Positions 37,069 to 46,573 of a stretch of 64,000 nt of DNA are shown here, piece after piece. The translations under genes and the position numbers were made by a program. Under the pieces are notes generated by a model. That model ran no database searches. It was given only the letters and a program-made list of their open reading frames with translations, and was not told the DNA's origin. Position 1 is the stretch's first letter, and every line of letters starts with the position of its first letter. The stretch is from Qipengyuania profundimaris (lineage in GTDB: Bacteria; Pseudomonadota; Alphaproteobacteria; Sphingomonadales; Sphingomonadaceae): contig NZ_JAVAIM010000001.1 of NCBI RefSeq assembly GCF_030717945.1, positions 1,363,131-1,427,130 of the forward strand, read 5' to 3'.

Positions 37069-39714
37069 ATGAAAAAGTTTGTTAGCGGCGCATCGGCTGG
37101 TGCGCTGGCTGTGGCACTTGCAAATCCCGCGATGGCGCAGGACACCGCGCCCGCCGCGCAGGAACGCCGCGGCGGGGTCGACGTGATCGTCGTGACCGCG
37201 CAGAAGCGCAGCGAGGATCTGCAGGACGTGCCCGTCTCGGTCCAGGCACTGGGCGAAGAAGGGCTCGAAGAGCTCAACATCGACACGTTCGAAGACTATC
37301 TCGACCAGTTGCCGACTGTGACCGCTGGCGGCAGCGGCCCCGGCCAAAGCACGATCTACATTCGCGGTCTCGCATCGACGACGCCGAACCTGACGACGGC
37401 CGGCGTCGCCGGCCTCGCGCCCAACGTCGCGCTCTATCTCGACGAGCAGCCGCTGGCGCAGCCCGGCCGCAACCTCGACGTCTACGCCGCCGACCTCGAG
37501 CGCATCGAAGTGCTCTCGGGTCCTCAGGGAACGCTGTTCGGCGCGAGCTCGCAGGCAGGCGTCGTTCGCCTCATCACCAACAAGCCCGACCTCGGCGGCT
37601 TCGATGCCGGGGCGAGCGCCGGCGTGTCCTTCACCAAGGGCGGCGAGACCAGCTACAAGGCGGAAGCCATGCTGAACGTGCCGGTCACCGACTCCTTCGG
37701 CCTGCGCGGCGTCTTCTATCTCGACGACCAGGGCGGATATATCGACAATGTGCAGGGCACGCAGAACTTGCGCGACAGCGCGCGCTTCCGCCCGGCCGGC
37801 ACCGTCCGCTCCAACGGCGTCCCGGTCAGCCCGCTGCGCGCCGGTTTCCAGTCCACCGCCGACCTGAGCGATGTCACCTTCCTCGATGCCGACAATGCCG
37901 GCCTGGTCGAGGAAGATTTCAACGACACGCAGTATTCCGGCTTCCGCGCCACTGCGTTGTGGGAAATCACGCCCGATTGGCGCGTGACGGTCGCTCATTC
38001 GCGCCAGAGCATCGAGAGCGACGGCGTGTTCTTCGCCGATCCCGAACTCGGCGGTTTGGATGATCTCGAAATCCAGCGGTACGAGGAAGACCGCCTCGAG
38101 GACGATTTTTCGAACACCAGCTGGACGGTCGAAGGCCGCCTTGCGATGCTCGATATCGTCTACACGGGCGCTTATACCGACCGCGAGACGGAGCAGCGGG
38201 TCGACTACACCGACTATCTTTTCGTCGGTCAGTACCTGCCGTATTACATCTGTGACGGCTCGGTGAGCTATCCCGGTTCGGCGGACCCTAGCGGCACTTG
38301 TCAGGCGCCAAATCTTTATGTGACGTCGGACAGCGAAACGACCGTCTTCACGCAGGAACTGCGCTTCAGCACGCCGGCTGAGAACCGCTGGCGGGTTACC
38401 GCGGGCGGTTTTTATTCCGACCTCGAGCTGAAGGAACGAAACGACTTCAACTATCCTGGGAACGTTGCGGCACAGCCCTTTGGCCCGTTTGCGCCGAACT
38501 TCCCGCAGGAAGGATATACCAGTCAGCCGGGCCCGTTCCCTGCTTCGACGATTTTCCGCAACGACATTCGCCGCACGGACGAGCAGTTCGGAATCTTCGG
38601 CGAAGCGGCGTTCGACATCGTGCCCGACTTGCTAACAGTCACGCTGGGCGCGCGCTATTACGACATCGAGGTCGATTTCGAAGGCAGCGCCAACGGCAGC
38701 TTCTGCAATAGCGGCGCAGCCGAGGATGCCAATGCCTTCGGAACGGACCTCAACGATCTTTACGACGGCGACGGTAGCTACACCTTCATCGGCTCGTGCA
38801 ACGCGGACCTGCGCCAGACCTTCACGCTGGACGACAGCCTGCAGGATATTCAGGACGCCGGTCTGAGCGCATCTCAGGCGCAGCAGGTCTTCAATGCGGT
38901 TCGCGCGCCGGACACCGCCTCGACCGATGGCTTCATTTACAAGGGCACGCTGACGCTGACCCCGACCGAAGATCTGTTGTTCTACGCCACCTATTCGGAA
39001 GGCTTCCGCCCCGGATTGCTCAACCGTCCGGGCGGCGCGACCAACGGCGCGGGCTTCACCGTCCCGTTCGAGCTCGAGACCGACGAGGTCAAGAACTACG
39101 AACTCGGCTGGAAGATGGACCTGCTCGATGGGCAGTTCCGCTTCAACGGCAGCGCCTTCTATGTCGATATCAGCCGGTTGCAGACGACGATTTTCGATCC
39201 GTCGATCACGAACCTGTTCTTCTCGGCCAATGCGGCGGACGCGGAAATCAAGGGGCTGGAGGCGGACTTCACCGTCGCGCCGTACTCGGCTCCGGGTCTG
39301 ACGGTCGCGGGTGCATTCTCGATCCTCGACACCGAGATCACCGACGTGCTGATCCCGACCGACGATGTGGTCGAGGGATCCGATCTGGCGTTCGCTCCGC
39401 CCTTCCAGGGCAATATCCGCGTTCGCTACGAATGGGACCTCAACGATACGCTGGGCGCCTATATCCAGCCGCAGGTCACGCATTCGGCCTCGAAGTTCAC
39501 CGATGTGATCGAGATCAACAAATTGAGGCTCGACGGCTACACGCTGTTTGATCTGGCCGCGGGCATCACTTCGGCCAACTGGAAGTTCGAGCTTTTCGGC
39601 GAGAACCTGTTCGACGAGCGTGCGCAAATCTCGGGCAATTACGTCAACGACCGTGCGCGGATCGCCACCAACCGTCCGCTGACGGTCGGCCTCAGGGTCT
39701 CCTACGACTACTGA
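37069..39714 (+). CDS. TonB-dependent outer-membrane receptor
   Basis: 881 residues. Signal peptide (KKFVSGASAGALAVALA, cleavage after NPAMAQ), TonB box around DVIVVTAQKR, plug domain with DVPVSVQALGEEGLEELNI, IYIRGLASTTPN and ERIEVLSGPQGTLFGASSQAG, then a 22-strand barrel ending in the aromatic LTVGLRVSYDY. It imports an unknown large substrate through the outer membrane using TonB energy. Paired cysteines in two extracellular loops (near residues 399-413 and 546-581) may form disulfides. A 14-base-pair hairpin separates it from the TPR-sulfotransferase gene, a pairing frequent in Sphingomonadales. Confidence 0.93.
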   Translation: MKKFVSGASAGALAVALANPAMAQDTAPAAQERRGGVDVIVVTAQKRSEDLQDVPVSVQALGEEGLEELNIDTFEDYLDQLPTVTAGGSGPGQSTIYIRGLASTTPNLTTAGVAGLAPNVALYLDEQPLAQPGRNLDVYAADLERIEVLSGPQGTLFGASSQAGVVRLITNKPDLGGFDAGASAGVSFTKGGETSYKAEAMLNVPVTDSFGLRGVFYLDDQGGYIDNVQGTQNLRDSARFRPAGTVRSNGVPVSPLRAGFQSTADLSDVTFLDADNAGLVEEDFNDTQYSGFRATALWEITPDWRVTVAHSRQSIESDGVFFADPELGGLDDLEIQRYEEDRLEDDFSNTSWTVEGRLAMLDIVYTGAYTDRETEQRVDYTDYLFVGQYLPYYICDGSVSYPGSADPSGTCQAPNLYVTSDSETTVFTQELRFSTPAENRWRVTAGGFYSDLELKERNDFNYPGNVAAQPFGPFAPNFPQEGYTSQPGPFPASTIFRNDIRRTDEQFGIFGEAAFDIVPDLLTVTLGARYYDIEVDFEGSANGSFCNSGAAEDANAFGTDLNDLYDGDGSYTFIGSCNADLRQTFTLDDSLQDIQDAGLSASQAQQVFNAVRAPDTASTDGFIYKGTLTLTPTEDLLFYATYSEGFRPGLLNRPGGATNGAGFTVPFELETDEVKNYELGWKMDLLDGQFRFNGSAFYVDISRLQTTIFDPSITNLFFSANAADAEIKGLEADFTVAPYSAPGLTVAGAFSILDTEITDVLIPTDDVVEGSDLAFAPPFQGNIRVRYEWDLNDTLGAYIQPQVTHSASKFTDVIEINKLRLDGYTLFDLAAGITSANWKFELFGENLFDERAQISGNYVNDRARIATNRPLTVGLRVSYDY

Positions 39715-39738
39715 TCGATCGCGAACACGAAATCAGGG

Positions 39739-39771
39739 CGGCGGGGGTGAAGCAAGGCTTCGCCTCCGCCG
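39739..39771 (+). terminator. Stem-loop between the TonB receptor and sulfotransferase genes
   Basis: CGGCGGGGGTGAAG pairs with CTTCGCCTCCGCCG over 14 positions (two G-U pairs) around the loop CAAGG. Only a weak U-run (TTCGCTTT) follows, so it may be an attenuator or an mRNA stabiliser rather than a full terminator. Confidence 0.6.
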
Positions 39772-39793
39772 TTCGCTTTGGTAGGGGCGAGGG

Positions 39794-41761
39794 ATGGCGT
39801 CACGGGAAGAGCAACTGGGTTCAGCGCAAAAGGCATTGCAAGCGGGAGACTTCGCGCGTGGTCTCCAGATTGCCGAAGCCTTGCTAGAAGCCGATCCTGG
39901 CGACGCCGAAGCACTTTATATCGCCGCAGTAGCCGCGCGGTATCTCGAACGGTTCGAGCAGGCCGACGAGCACCTTTCGCGCCTTCACGCCGCCATGCCC
40001 GAATACGGACGTGCGTGGCAGGAGGCGGGCCATCTGGCACGCGCGCAAGGTGATACGGATCGTGCCATCGCGGCCTATGCCAGAGCCACTCGCTTCAACC
40101 CCGCGCTGGATGCCAGCTGGCGTGCGTTGGCGGAGATCGAGGCGGCGCGTGGCAACGGCGCGGAGGCGCAAGCGGCGCAGGCGCAAGCTCGCAGAATTGC
40201 GGCGCTGCCGCGCGAACTCGTCGCGGTCACCCATCACCTGCACGAAGGGCGTATCCTTCGCGCCGAGGAGATTTGCCGACACTTCCTGCGCGCCAATCCG
40301 CGCAATGTCGAAGGCATGCGCCTGCTCGCCCAGATCGGCATCAAGCTCGGTATACTCGACGATGCGGAGTTCCTGCTGGAAAGCGCGCGGGCCTTCGAGT
40401 CGGAGAATGTGCAGGTCCAGCTCGACTATATCGATGCGCTGCGGCGGCGGCAGAAGTTCGACCGTGCGCGCGAGGAGGCGGAAGCACTGCATGCGCGCGA
40501 CCCGGACAACCCGCTGTTCCAGTCGCATCTGGCGATCGAGAGCATGCAGACAGGCGATTACGACCGCGCATTCGAACTGTTCGATGCGATTCTCGATCGG
40601 CTCCCCGGAGATGTCGCAACGCTGACAAGCAAGGGACACGCGCTGAAGACGACCGGCGCGCAGGAGGAGGCGCTTGCGAGCTACCGCGCTGCCGTCGCTG
40701 CGAAGCCCGATCACGGCGATGCATGGTATGCGCTGGCGAATCTCAAGACCTACAGCTTCACCGACGATGAAATTGCCGTGATGCGCGAGCAGGCCGCGCG
40801 AGAAGATCTGGTTTTCATGGATCGCGTGCACCTGAGCTTCGCGCTCGGCAAGGCTCTTGAGGACCGCAAGGAGTACGGCGATAGCTTCGGCTTCTACGAA
40901 ACTGGCAATGCGCTGAAGCGCGCCCAGACTCGCTACAGCGCAGATGCCATGTCGCAGGAATTTGCCCTGCAGAAAGAGGTCTGCACCCGAGATTTATTCG
41001 CCAAGCATGAGGGCGCAGGCGATCCGTCACCCGACCCGATCTTCATTCTAGGCCTGCCGCGTGCCGGATCGACGTTGCTCGAACAAATTCTTGCCAGCCA
41101 CAGCCAAGTGGACGGCACGCTGGAACTGCCGAACATCCTTGCGCTTGCTCACCGCCTGCGTGGCCGCAAGGCAGGCCAGTCGCGCTACCCCGAAGTGCTG
41201 CATGAACTATCCGATGAGCAGCTGTCGAAGTTCGGCCGGCAATTCATTGAGGATACGCGCGTCCACCGGCAGGGCGCGCCCTTCTTTATCGACAAGATGC
41301 CGAACAACTTCCGGCACATCGGGCTGATCCACCTGATCCTGCCGAACGCGAAGATCATCGACGCGCGCCGCGATCCGATGGATTGCTGTTTCTCCGGCTT
41401 CAAGCAGCTCTTCGCAGAGGGGCAGGAGTTTACCTATGGGCTCACCGAAGTGGGCCGCTATTATGCAAACTACGTCGACCTGATGGACCACTGGGATGCC
41501 GTTCTTCCGGGTAAGGTTCTACGGGTCCAGCATGAGGATGTCCTCGACGATCTGGAAGGGCAGGTCCGACGCATGCTCGATCACTGCGGGCTCGAGTTCG
41601 AAGAGGCCTGCCTGGACTTTCACAAGACCGACCGTGCCGTGAGAACCGCGAGCAGTGAGCAGGTGCGTCAGCCGATCAACCGCAAGGGGCAGGGCGCGTG
41701 GAAGCCGTACGAGCCGTGGCTCGGTGACCTGAAGGACGCGCTCGGTCCGCTCGCGACCTAG
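39794..41761 (+). CDS. TPR-repeat sulfotransferase family protein
   Basis: 655 residues. Residues 1-350 are tetratricopeptide repeats (EALYIAAVAARYLERFEQAD, AIAAYARATRFNPALDASWRA, EALASYRAAVAAKPDHGDAW). The C-terminal third is a sulfotransferase: the PAPS 5'-phosphosulfate loop LGLPRAGSTLLEQIL and the 3'-phosphate region IDARRDPMDCCFSGFKQLF. The combination resembles tyrosylprotein sulfotransferase-like domains. No signal peptide, so it acts in the cytoplasm; the acceptor (protein, lipid or small molecule) is unknown. Its stop shares CTAG with the convergent csaA-like gene. Confidence 0.88.
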   Translation: MASREEQLGSAQKALQAGDFARGLQIAEALLEADPGDAEALYIAAVAARYLERFEQADEHLSRLHAAMPEYGRAWQEAGHLARAQGDTDRAIAAYARATRFNPALDASWRALAEIEAARGNGAEAQAAQAQARRIAALPRELVAVTHHLHEGRILRAEEICRHFLRANPRNVEGMRLLAQIGIKLGILDDAEFLLESARAFESENVQVQLDYIDALRRRQKFDRAREEAEALHARDPDNPLFQSHLAIESMQTGDYDRAFELFDAILDRLPGDVATLTSKGHALKTTGAQEEALASYRAAVAAKPDHGDAWYALANLKTYSFTDDEIAVMREQAAREDLVFMDRVHLSFALGKALEDRKEYGDSFGFYETGNALKRAQTRYSADAMSQEFALQKEVCTRDLFAKHEGAGDPSPDPIFILGLPRAGSTLLEQILASHSQVDGTLELPNILALAHRLRGRKAGQSRYPEVLHELSDEQLSKFGRQFIEDTRVHRQGAPFFIDKMPNNFRHIGLIHLILPNAKIIDARRDPMDCCFSGFKQLFAEGQEFTYGLTEVGRYYANYVDLMDHWDAVLPGKVLRVQHEDVLDDLEGQVRRMLDHCGLEFEEACLDFHKTDRAVRTASSEQVRQPINRKGQGAWKPYEPWLGDLKDALGPLAT

Positions 41762-42096
41762 CTCATTCGCGCGCCGTCGGGCACGGAGTCGCCCGGCGCC
41801 GCGAGGACGATCCGTCCCTCGGCATCGGGGAAGCCCAGCACCAGCACTTCGGACATGAACGGCCCGATCTGGCGCGGCGGGAAATTGACGACCGCCATGA
41901 CCTTGTGACCGGGCAGCTGAGCCGGATCATAGAGGTCGGCGATTTGCGCGGAGGTCTTGCGCTCACCGATTTCTGCGCCGAAATCGATCCACAGCTTGAT
42001 CGCGGGTATGCGTGCTTCGGGAAACGGTTCGGCGCGGACCACAGTCCCGCTGCGAATATCGACCTTGAGGAAGTCGGCGATGTCGATCTGGTCCAT
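41758..42096 (-). CDS. CsaA-like tRNA-binding protein
   Basis: 112 residues, a single EMAP/Trbp111-type OB fold: FLKVDIRSGTVVRAEPFPEA, IPAIKLWIDFGAEIGERKTSAQI, LPGHKVMAVVNFPPRQIGPFMSEVLVLG. CsaA binds tRNA and has been described as a secretion-related chaperone. The ATG at 42096 gives the standard family start MDQIDIADF; in-frame ATGs at 42132 and 42147 would add a short N-terminal tail and are slightly better supported by GGAG upstream. The stop codon overlaps that of the sulfotransferase gene. Confidence 0.88.
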   Translation of the reverse strand: MDQIDIADFLKVDIRSGTVVRAEPFPEARIPAIKLWIDFGAEIGERKTSAQIADLYDPAQLPGHKVMAVVNFPPRQIGPFMSEVLVLGFPDAEGRIVLAAPGDSVPDGARMS

Positions 42097-42185
42097 GAAC
42101 GCAGGGTATGAAGGCAATTGGCGCTTGTCCATTGGCTCCGCCGACAAAGATTGCGTGGCAAAATCGCGGTGCTAAGGGCGCGCGA

Positions 42186-43406
42186 ATGATAGCGTCCGCC
42201 ATCTCCGTCCGCACGATCCTCGCGGCGATCTTCATCCTCATGGCGGGAAGCGGATTCCTGTCGACCTTGATCGCCATCCGTCTGGAACAGGGCGGGGCGA
42301 GTTCTCTGCTCATCGGTCTTAACGCGACAGCTTATTTCGCCGGGTTGACGGTGGGTTCGCTCAGGGTCGCGGCCCTGATTTCCCGTATCGGTCACATTCG
42401 AGCATTCGCTGCATTTGTAACGGTTTTCTCCGCGAGCAGCCTCGCCTATGCAATACTCGATCTGCCAGTACTCTGGATAGGTCTGCGTCTCATCGACGGG
42501 TTTGCGATGGCGGGCGTTTTCGTCTGTCTCGAAAGCTGGCTCAATCAGCAGGCGCAGCCGCACAATCGCAGCAGTATCCTCGCAGCTTACATGATCGCTC
42601 TTTACCTGGGGCAAGCGGTCGGACAGTTCCTGCTGAACACCGCAGAGATTTCGCCCGACTTGCCTTTCATGCTGTCTGCGATCCTACTTTCGATCGCATT
42701 GCTCCCCGTCCTGCTCACCAAGATGGAGCAGCCGCGGATCGAACGGGTGGAATCCTTCTCCATCAAGCGCCTTTTTTCAGCTTCTCCGCTGGGGATGGTC
42801 GGCACATTGGTCACGGGGGCCATACTCGGGGCCTTCTACGCGCTGGGCGCCGTCTATGTGCAAAGGACGGGTCTGGGCTTATCGCAAGTCGCGTTGTTTA
42901 CCTCGATGGTCATCGCGGGCGGCGTGGCCCTGCAATATCCGCTTGGCCAGCTCTCCGACCGCTTCGATCGGCGACGCGTGATCATTGCTTGTCTGGCAGC
43001 AGTGGCGGCGATCTGCGCAGTCTTGGCGTTCGCCCCGTTGCCCGCCTTCGGGATCATTGCGACCGGCGCGCTTTTCGGGGGATTTGCTTTCGCGCTTTAT
43101 CCGCTGTGCGTCGCCCATTCGAACGACCATCTGGGCGAAGACGAGCGGGTGGGGGCGAGCGGAGGCTTGGTTCTGACATATTCGGCGGGTGCCATGACCG
43201 GGCCGATCGTCGGCTCAACCGGAATGAGCATCATGGGGCCATCCGGCCTGTTCGTCGTGATCGGAGTGCTCGCCTTGATCGGTGCCCTTTACGGCTTCTG
43301 GCGCATGGCACGCAGCGCACCGGTGCCTTCCGCCGAGCAGCAGGCCTTCCAGAGCCTTCCGCGCACCACGCCGATGGCGGCGGTGCTCGAGGCCGAAGAC
43401 GAGTAG
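42186..43406 (+). CDS. Major facilitator superfamily transporter
   Basis: 406 residues with twelve transmembrane segments. The pattern (ILMAGSGFLSTLIAIRLEQGG, LIGLNATAYFAGLTVGSL, FAMAGVFVCLESWLNQQAQPHNRS, QLSDRFDRRRVIIACL as the loop 8-9 basic motif, GLYPLC-like FALYPLCVAHSNDH) is that of YcaD/TsgA-like uncharacterised MFS carriers. Probable drug or metabolite export; no substrate can be named. AAGGGCGCGA precedes the ATG at 42186. The intergenic region is divergent with the csaA-like gene. Confidence 0.85.
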   Translation: MIASAISVRTILAAIFILMAGSGFLSTLIAIRLEQGGASSLLIGLNATAYFAGLTVGSLRVAALISRIGHIRAFAAFVTVFSASSLAYAILDLPVLWIGLRLIDGFAMAGVFVCLESWLNQQAQPHNRSSILAAYMIALYLGQAVGQFLLNTAEISPDLPFMLSAILLSIALLPVLLTKMEQPRIERVESFSIKRLFSASPLGMVGTLVTGAILGAFYALGAVYVQRTGLGLSQVALFTSMVIAGGVALQYPLGQLSDRFDRRRVIIACLAAVAAICAVLAFAPLPAFGIIATGALFGGFAFALYPLCVAHSNDHLGEDERVGASGGLVLTYSAGAMTGPIVGSTGMSIMGPSGLFVVIGVLALIGALYGFWRMARSAPVPSAEQQAFQSLPRTTPMAAVLEAEDE

Positions 43407-43487
43407 CTTCAGCCCAAAACAAGTCGGGTGGCTTGCCCAAGGCCACCGCTCGGCTTAATCCCACGCGCCATGACACAAGAGACATCG

Positions 43488-44612
43488 ATGACCGGTCGCC
43501 CCGTCATTTCCGCCACCGGCCTGTTCACGCCCGAACAGAGCATCAGCAACGACGAGCTGGTTGCTAGCTTCAACGCCTTCGTCGAGCGGTTCAACGCGCA
43601 GAACGCCGATGCGATTGCTGCGGGCGAGGTCGAAGCGCTGCACCCGAGTTCGGTCGAATTCATCGAGAAGGCGAGCGGGATCAAGGCGCGCCACGTCTTG
43701 TCGAAAGAGCCGATCCTCGATCCTGCGATCATGGAGCCTCGCCTGGAAGAGCGCGGCAATGATGAACTCTCGCAGATGGCCGAGATCGGAGTGGCCGCGT
43801 GCCGCCAGGCGCTCGAACGCGCGGGCAGGGACGCGAAAGATGTCGATGCCGTGTTGTGCGCAGCATCGAACATGGAGCGGCCCTATCCGGCCATGGCGAT
43901 CGAAATCCAGCAGGCGCTGGGGATCGACGGCTTCGGGTTCGACATGAATGTTGCGTGCTCCTCGGCCACCTTCGGAATACAGACCGCGGCAGATTACATC
44001 CGGGCCGGCAATGCGAAGAGCGTGCTCGTCGTCAGTCCGGAAATTACCAGCGGCCATCTGAATTGGCGCGACCGCGACAGCCACTTCATCTTCGGAGATG
44101 TGGCGACAGCCGTGCTGGTCGAGGAGGAGGCAATCGCTCCTGCTGAGCATTGGGATATTCTCGGCACCAAGCTAAAGACGGTCTTCTCCAACAACATCCG
44201 CAACAATTTCGGCTTCCTCAACCGGGCTTCGCCCGATGGCGTGGGCAAGGCGGACAAGCTTTTCGTCCAAGAGGGCCGCAAGGTGTTCAAGGAAGTGGTA
44301 CCGATGGTAGCCGAAATGATCGTGAGCGAGGCGGACCGGCTCGGCATCGATCCGCAGGGCCTGCGGCGCCTTTGGCTGCACCAGGCAAACGCTGGGATGA
44401 ACCGGCTGATAGCTCATCGCGTGCTCGGCCACGAAGCCGACGCCGACGAGAGCCCGACCGTGCTCGATACCTACGGCAACACCTCGAGCGCCGGGTCGAT
44501 CATCGCGTTCCACCTCCACAGCGACGATCTCGCGGGCGGCGACACCGGCCTGATCTGCAGCTTCGGAGCGGGGTACTCTGCGGGAACCGTGTTCGTGCGT
44601 AAGGCCGCATGA
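43488..44612 (+). CDS. 3-oxoacyl-ACP synthase III (FabH-like)
   Basis: 374 residues, thiolase fold with the FabH-type triad: Cys157 in MNVACSSATFG, His298 in WLHQANAGMN and Asn331 in YGNTSSAG. It is longer than E. coli FabH (317) because of an insert near residues 35-90 (ERFNAQNADAIAAGEVEAL) and another around 220-260. Catalyses Claisen condensation of an acyl donor with malonyl-ACP, or a related branch reaction. Starts at 43470 and 43488 are both possible; the second gives the usual MTGRPVISATGLF beginning. Lies upstream of the phospholipid genes psd and pssA. Confidence 0.87.
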   Translation: MTGRPVISATGLFTPEQSISNDELVASFNAFVERFNAQNADAIAAGEVEALHPSSVEFIEKASGIKARHVLSKEPILDPAIMEPRLEERGNDELSQMAEIGVAACRQALERAGRDAKDVDAVLCAASNMERPYPAMAIEIQQALGIDGFGFDMNVACSSATFGIQTAADYIRAGNAKSVLVVSPEITSGHLNWRDRDSHFIFGDVATAVLVEEEAIAPAEHWDILGTKLKTVFSNNIRNNFGFLNRASPDGVGKADKLFVQEGRKVFKEVVPMVAEMIVSEADRLGIDPQGLRRLWLHQANAGMNRLIAHRVLGHEADADESPTVLDTYGNTSSAGSIIAFHLHSDDLAGGDTGLICSFGAGYSAGTVFVRKAA

Positions 44613-44651
44613 CGCCTTGTGACGCCGCTATGCGGCGCGTAGGCTTATCCG

Positions 44652-45404
44652 ATGGCAGGTGACCTCCTCGACAATCAGGGCCGCGGCGATGTCCGTTGGT
44701 CGCTGCCGCCGATCCATCCCGAGGGTCGCAAATACGGCCTGATCGCTTTGGCGGTAAGCCTGTTCTTCCTAATCGGTCTCGACTGGGAGATCGTCGGTTG
44801 GCCGCTACTTGCCCTTAGCGCAGGTATATTCGCCTTCTTCCGGGATCCCGAACGCGTCGTCCCCCAAGACGATTCCGCAATTCTCTCACCAGCCGACGGT
44901 CAGGTGACCATGATCGCCGAAGTCGAGCCGCCGCGCGAACTGGTCATCGACGATGGCAGCGGTATCGGCGGACTGTCATCGGATACGGTGACGCGCGTGT
45001 CGATCTTCCTGTCGGTGTTCGACGTCCATATCAACCGCACGCCGATCGCTGGTACCGTGCAACGCGTCGTCTATATCCCCGGGAGTTTCGCCGATGCCGG
45101 TCTCGACAAGGCAAGCGAAGAAAACGAACGACAGCATATCCTTGTCGAGCGGAGCGACGGCACTAAGGTCGGCTTCACCCAGATCGCCGGGCTTGTGGCG
45201 CGGCGGATCGTGCCGTTCGTAAAACCCGGCGATACGCTTGGAGCCGGGCAGAGGGTCGGACTCATTCGTTTCGGCAGCCGGGTCGATGTCTATCTGCCTG
45301 CGGGGACCGGATCGGACGTGCTGCTCGGTCAACGCGTCGTTGCGGGCGAAACGGTTATTGGGCGTGTTGGCGCGCGCAAACTTCTGGAAGGTGTGTCGCA
45401 ATGA
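44652..45404 (+). CDS. psd: Phosphatidylserine decarboxylase (short form)
   Basis: 250 residues with two membrane-proximal N-terminal hydrophobic segments ([14 protein letters not shown] and [12 protein letters not shown]). Core: [41 protein letters not shown] and the cleavage region [13 protein letters not shown], where Ser209 becomes the pyruvoyl group on self-processing. It converts phosphatidylserine to phosphatidylethanolamine. The stop overlaps the start of pssA (ATGA), coupling it with the enzyme that makes its substrate. Confidence 0.93.
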   Translation: MAGDLLDNQGRGDVRWSLPPIHPEGRKYGLIALAVSLFFLIGLDWEIVGWPLLALSAGIFAFFRDPERVVPQDDSAILSPADGQVTMIAEVEPPRELVIDDGSGIGGLSSDTVTRVSIFLSVFDVHINRTPIAGTVQRVVYIPGSFADAGLDKASEENERQHILVERSDGTKVGFTQIAGLVARRIVPFVKPGDTLGAGQRVGLIRFGSRVDVYLPAGTGSDVLLGQRVVAGETVIGRVGARKLLEGVSQ

Positions 45405-46228
45405 ATTTCGAACCTCGCAACGGGACCGACCAGCATGAGGAACGCGCCCGGTTGGGGCCGAAGGCAGCCGAGGACGAAAAGCCCGTGCTCGGTTCGTCGG
45501 GCCGGGGCCTTTCGCTCCGGGCAATGGCACCCAACGCGATCACCGCAGCGGCGCTCTGCTCGGGCCTGACGGGCATACGTTTTGCGATTTCCGAGCAATG
45601 GGCGGCTGCCGCCGTGGCCATCATCATCGCAGGCATTCTCGACGGGATGGACGGGCGGATCGCCCGCCTGCTGAAAGCGCAATCGCGTTTTGGAGCGGAG
45701 CTGGACAGCCTCGCCGACTCGCTTAGTTTCGGCACGGCCCCCGCGATCATCCTTTACCTCTGGTCGCTACAAGGCGAGCCGCGCTGGGGTTGGTTCGCCG
45801 CACTCGCGCTGGCAATTTGCTGCGCGCTCCGGCTCGCACGCTTCAACGCTCAGATCGATACCGAAGACCAACCGCATAAATCGCTCGGTTTCCTGACTGG
45901 TGTTCCCGCGCCCATGGGGGCAGGGCTCGCCTTCATGCCGTTCTTCGTGTGGTCGGCGACCGGGGTCGACTTCTTTCGCGAACCGGCCTTCGTCGCGCCT
46001 TGGCTGTTGGCAACCGCTCTACTGATGATTTCGAGCATGGCAACGCCGAGCTGGACCTCGCTGCGTCCGCGTCGCGGCATCCGGTTGTGGGTACTGGCCT
46101 TCGTCGGCCTGCTGTTCGCTGCGCTACTCGTCGAGCCGTGGTGGACCCTGAGCGCTATCGGGATAGGTTACCTCGCTCTGCTACCCTTCACGCTGTTGCG
46201 GTATTCGCGCATCAAGCGGCGCGCGTAG
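45401..46228 (+). CDS. pssA: CDP-diacylglycerol-serine O-phosphatidyltransferase
   Basis: 275 residues, polytopic membrane enzyme with the CDP-alcohol phosphatidyltransferase signature DG-X2-AR-X8-G-X3-D-X3-D present exactly in [11 protein letters not shown]...[10 protein letters not shown] (residues about 86-108). Makes phosphatidylserine from CDP-diacylglycerol and serine; Psd upstream then decarboxylates it. A hydrophilic N-terminal extension of about 45 residues precedes the first helix. The 3' end overlaps the convergent small membrane protein gene by 17 bases. Confidence 0.94.
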   Translation: MNFEPRNGTDQHEERARLGPKAAEDEKPVLGSSGRGLSLRAMAPNAITAAALCSGLTGIRFAISEQWAAAAVAIIIAGILDGMDGRIARLLKAQSRFGAELDSLADSLSFGTAPAIILYLWSLQGEPRWGWFAALALAICCALRLARFNAQIDTEDQPHKSLGFLTGVPAPMGAGLAFMPFFVWSATGVDFFREPAFVAPWLLATALLMISSMATPSWTSLRPRRGIRLWVLAFVGLLFAALLVEPWWTLSAIGIGYLALLPFTLLRYSRIKRRA

Positions 46229-46454
46229 CCGGGCGAACAACCACGTCCGGCCGCGAGGGCGAGCGACCGAAAGCCGCACCGCCTTGAGCGATGCCCGCGC
46301 GAAATGCGGGGAGCTCGGCGATGACTGACGTTCGCTTCGTTTCGCGCCGCAACTGGCCGAAAGCAGACCACCAGCGCAGTCCGCAATCGGCGAGCACGCC
46401 CAATGCGGCGACAGCCGTGAGAGCGACGAGTGCGACAAGGAACCATGCGAACAT
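46212..46454 (-). CDS. Small membrane protein, possibly SOS-regulated
   Basis: 80 residues. One N-terminal transmembrane helix (FAWFLVALVALTAVAALG, about 2-24) followed by a WW-containing interfacial segment and a basic, soluble tail (RRETKRTSV...). No known family recognised. The gene is supported by a strong ribosome-binding site, AGGAG with 8 bases to the ATG at 46454, and by codon usage like its neighbours. A perfect GAAC-N7-GAAC box, the alphaproteobacterial LexA operator form, stands about 105 bases upstream. A small SOS-induced membrane protein recalls the division inhibitor SidA of Caulobacter; this is an inference from design, not homology. Confidence 0.7.
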   Translation of the reverse strand: MFAWFLVALVALTAVAALGVLADCGLRWWSAFGQLRRETKRTSVIAELPAFRAGIAQGGAAFGRSPSRPDVVVRPATRAA

Positions 46455-46551
46455 CTTTAATTCTCCTGCCCCTTGCTGTTCAAATCATGGTTGACAGGCC
46501 GGGGATAACTAGTGGAAAATCCTGATTGCCCGTTGGACGTTCCGGCGATGA

Positions 46552-46573
46552 GAACAATGTTCTCTTTTTGTTC
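46552..46573 (-). promoter_or_regulatory. LexA-type box (GTTC-N7-GTTC) with an overlapping GAAC-N3-GTTC palindrome
   Basis: On the plus strand GTTC (46559-46562), seven bases TCTTTTT, then GTTC (46570-46573): an exact match to the direct-repeat SOS box of alphaproteobacteria. GAACAATGTTC (46552-46562) overlaps it and adds a palindromic half. It lies between the small membrane protein gene (minus) and rpsB (plus); the former is the likelier target. Confidence 0.6.

Noticed and set aside
46181..46446. Alternative open frames on the minus strand overlapping the small membrane protein
   Set aside because: They lack the AGGAG ribosome-binding site and the transmembrane helix; the frame ending at 46212 has both.
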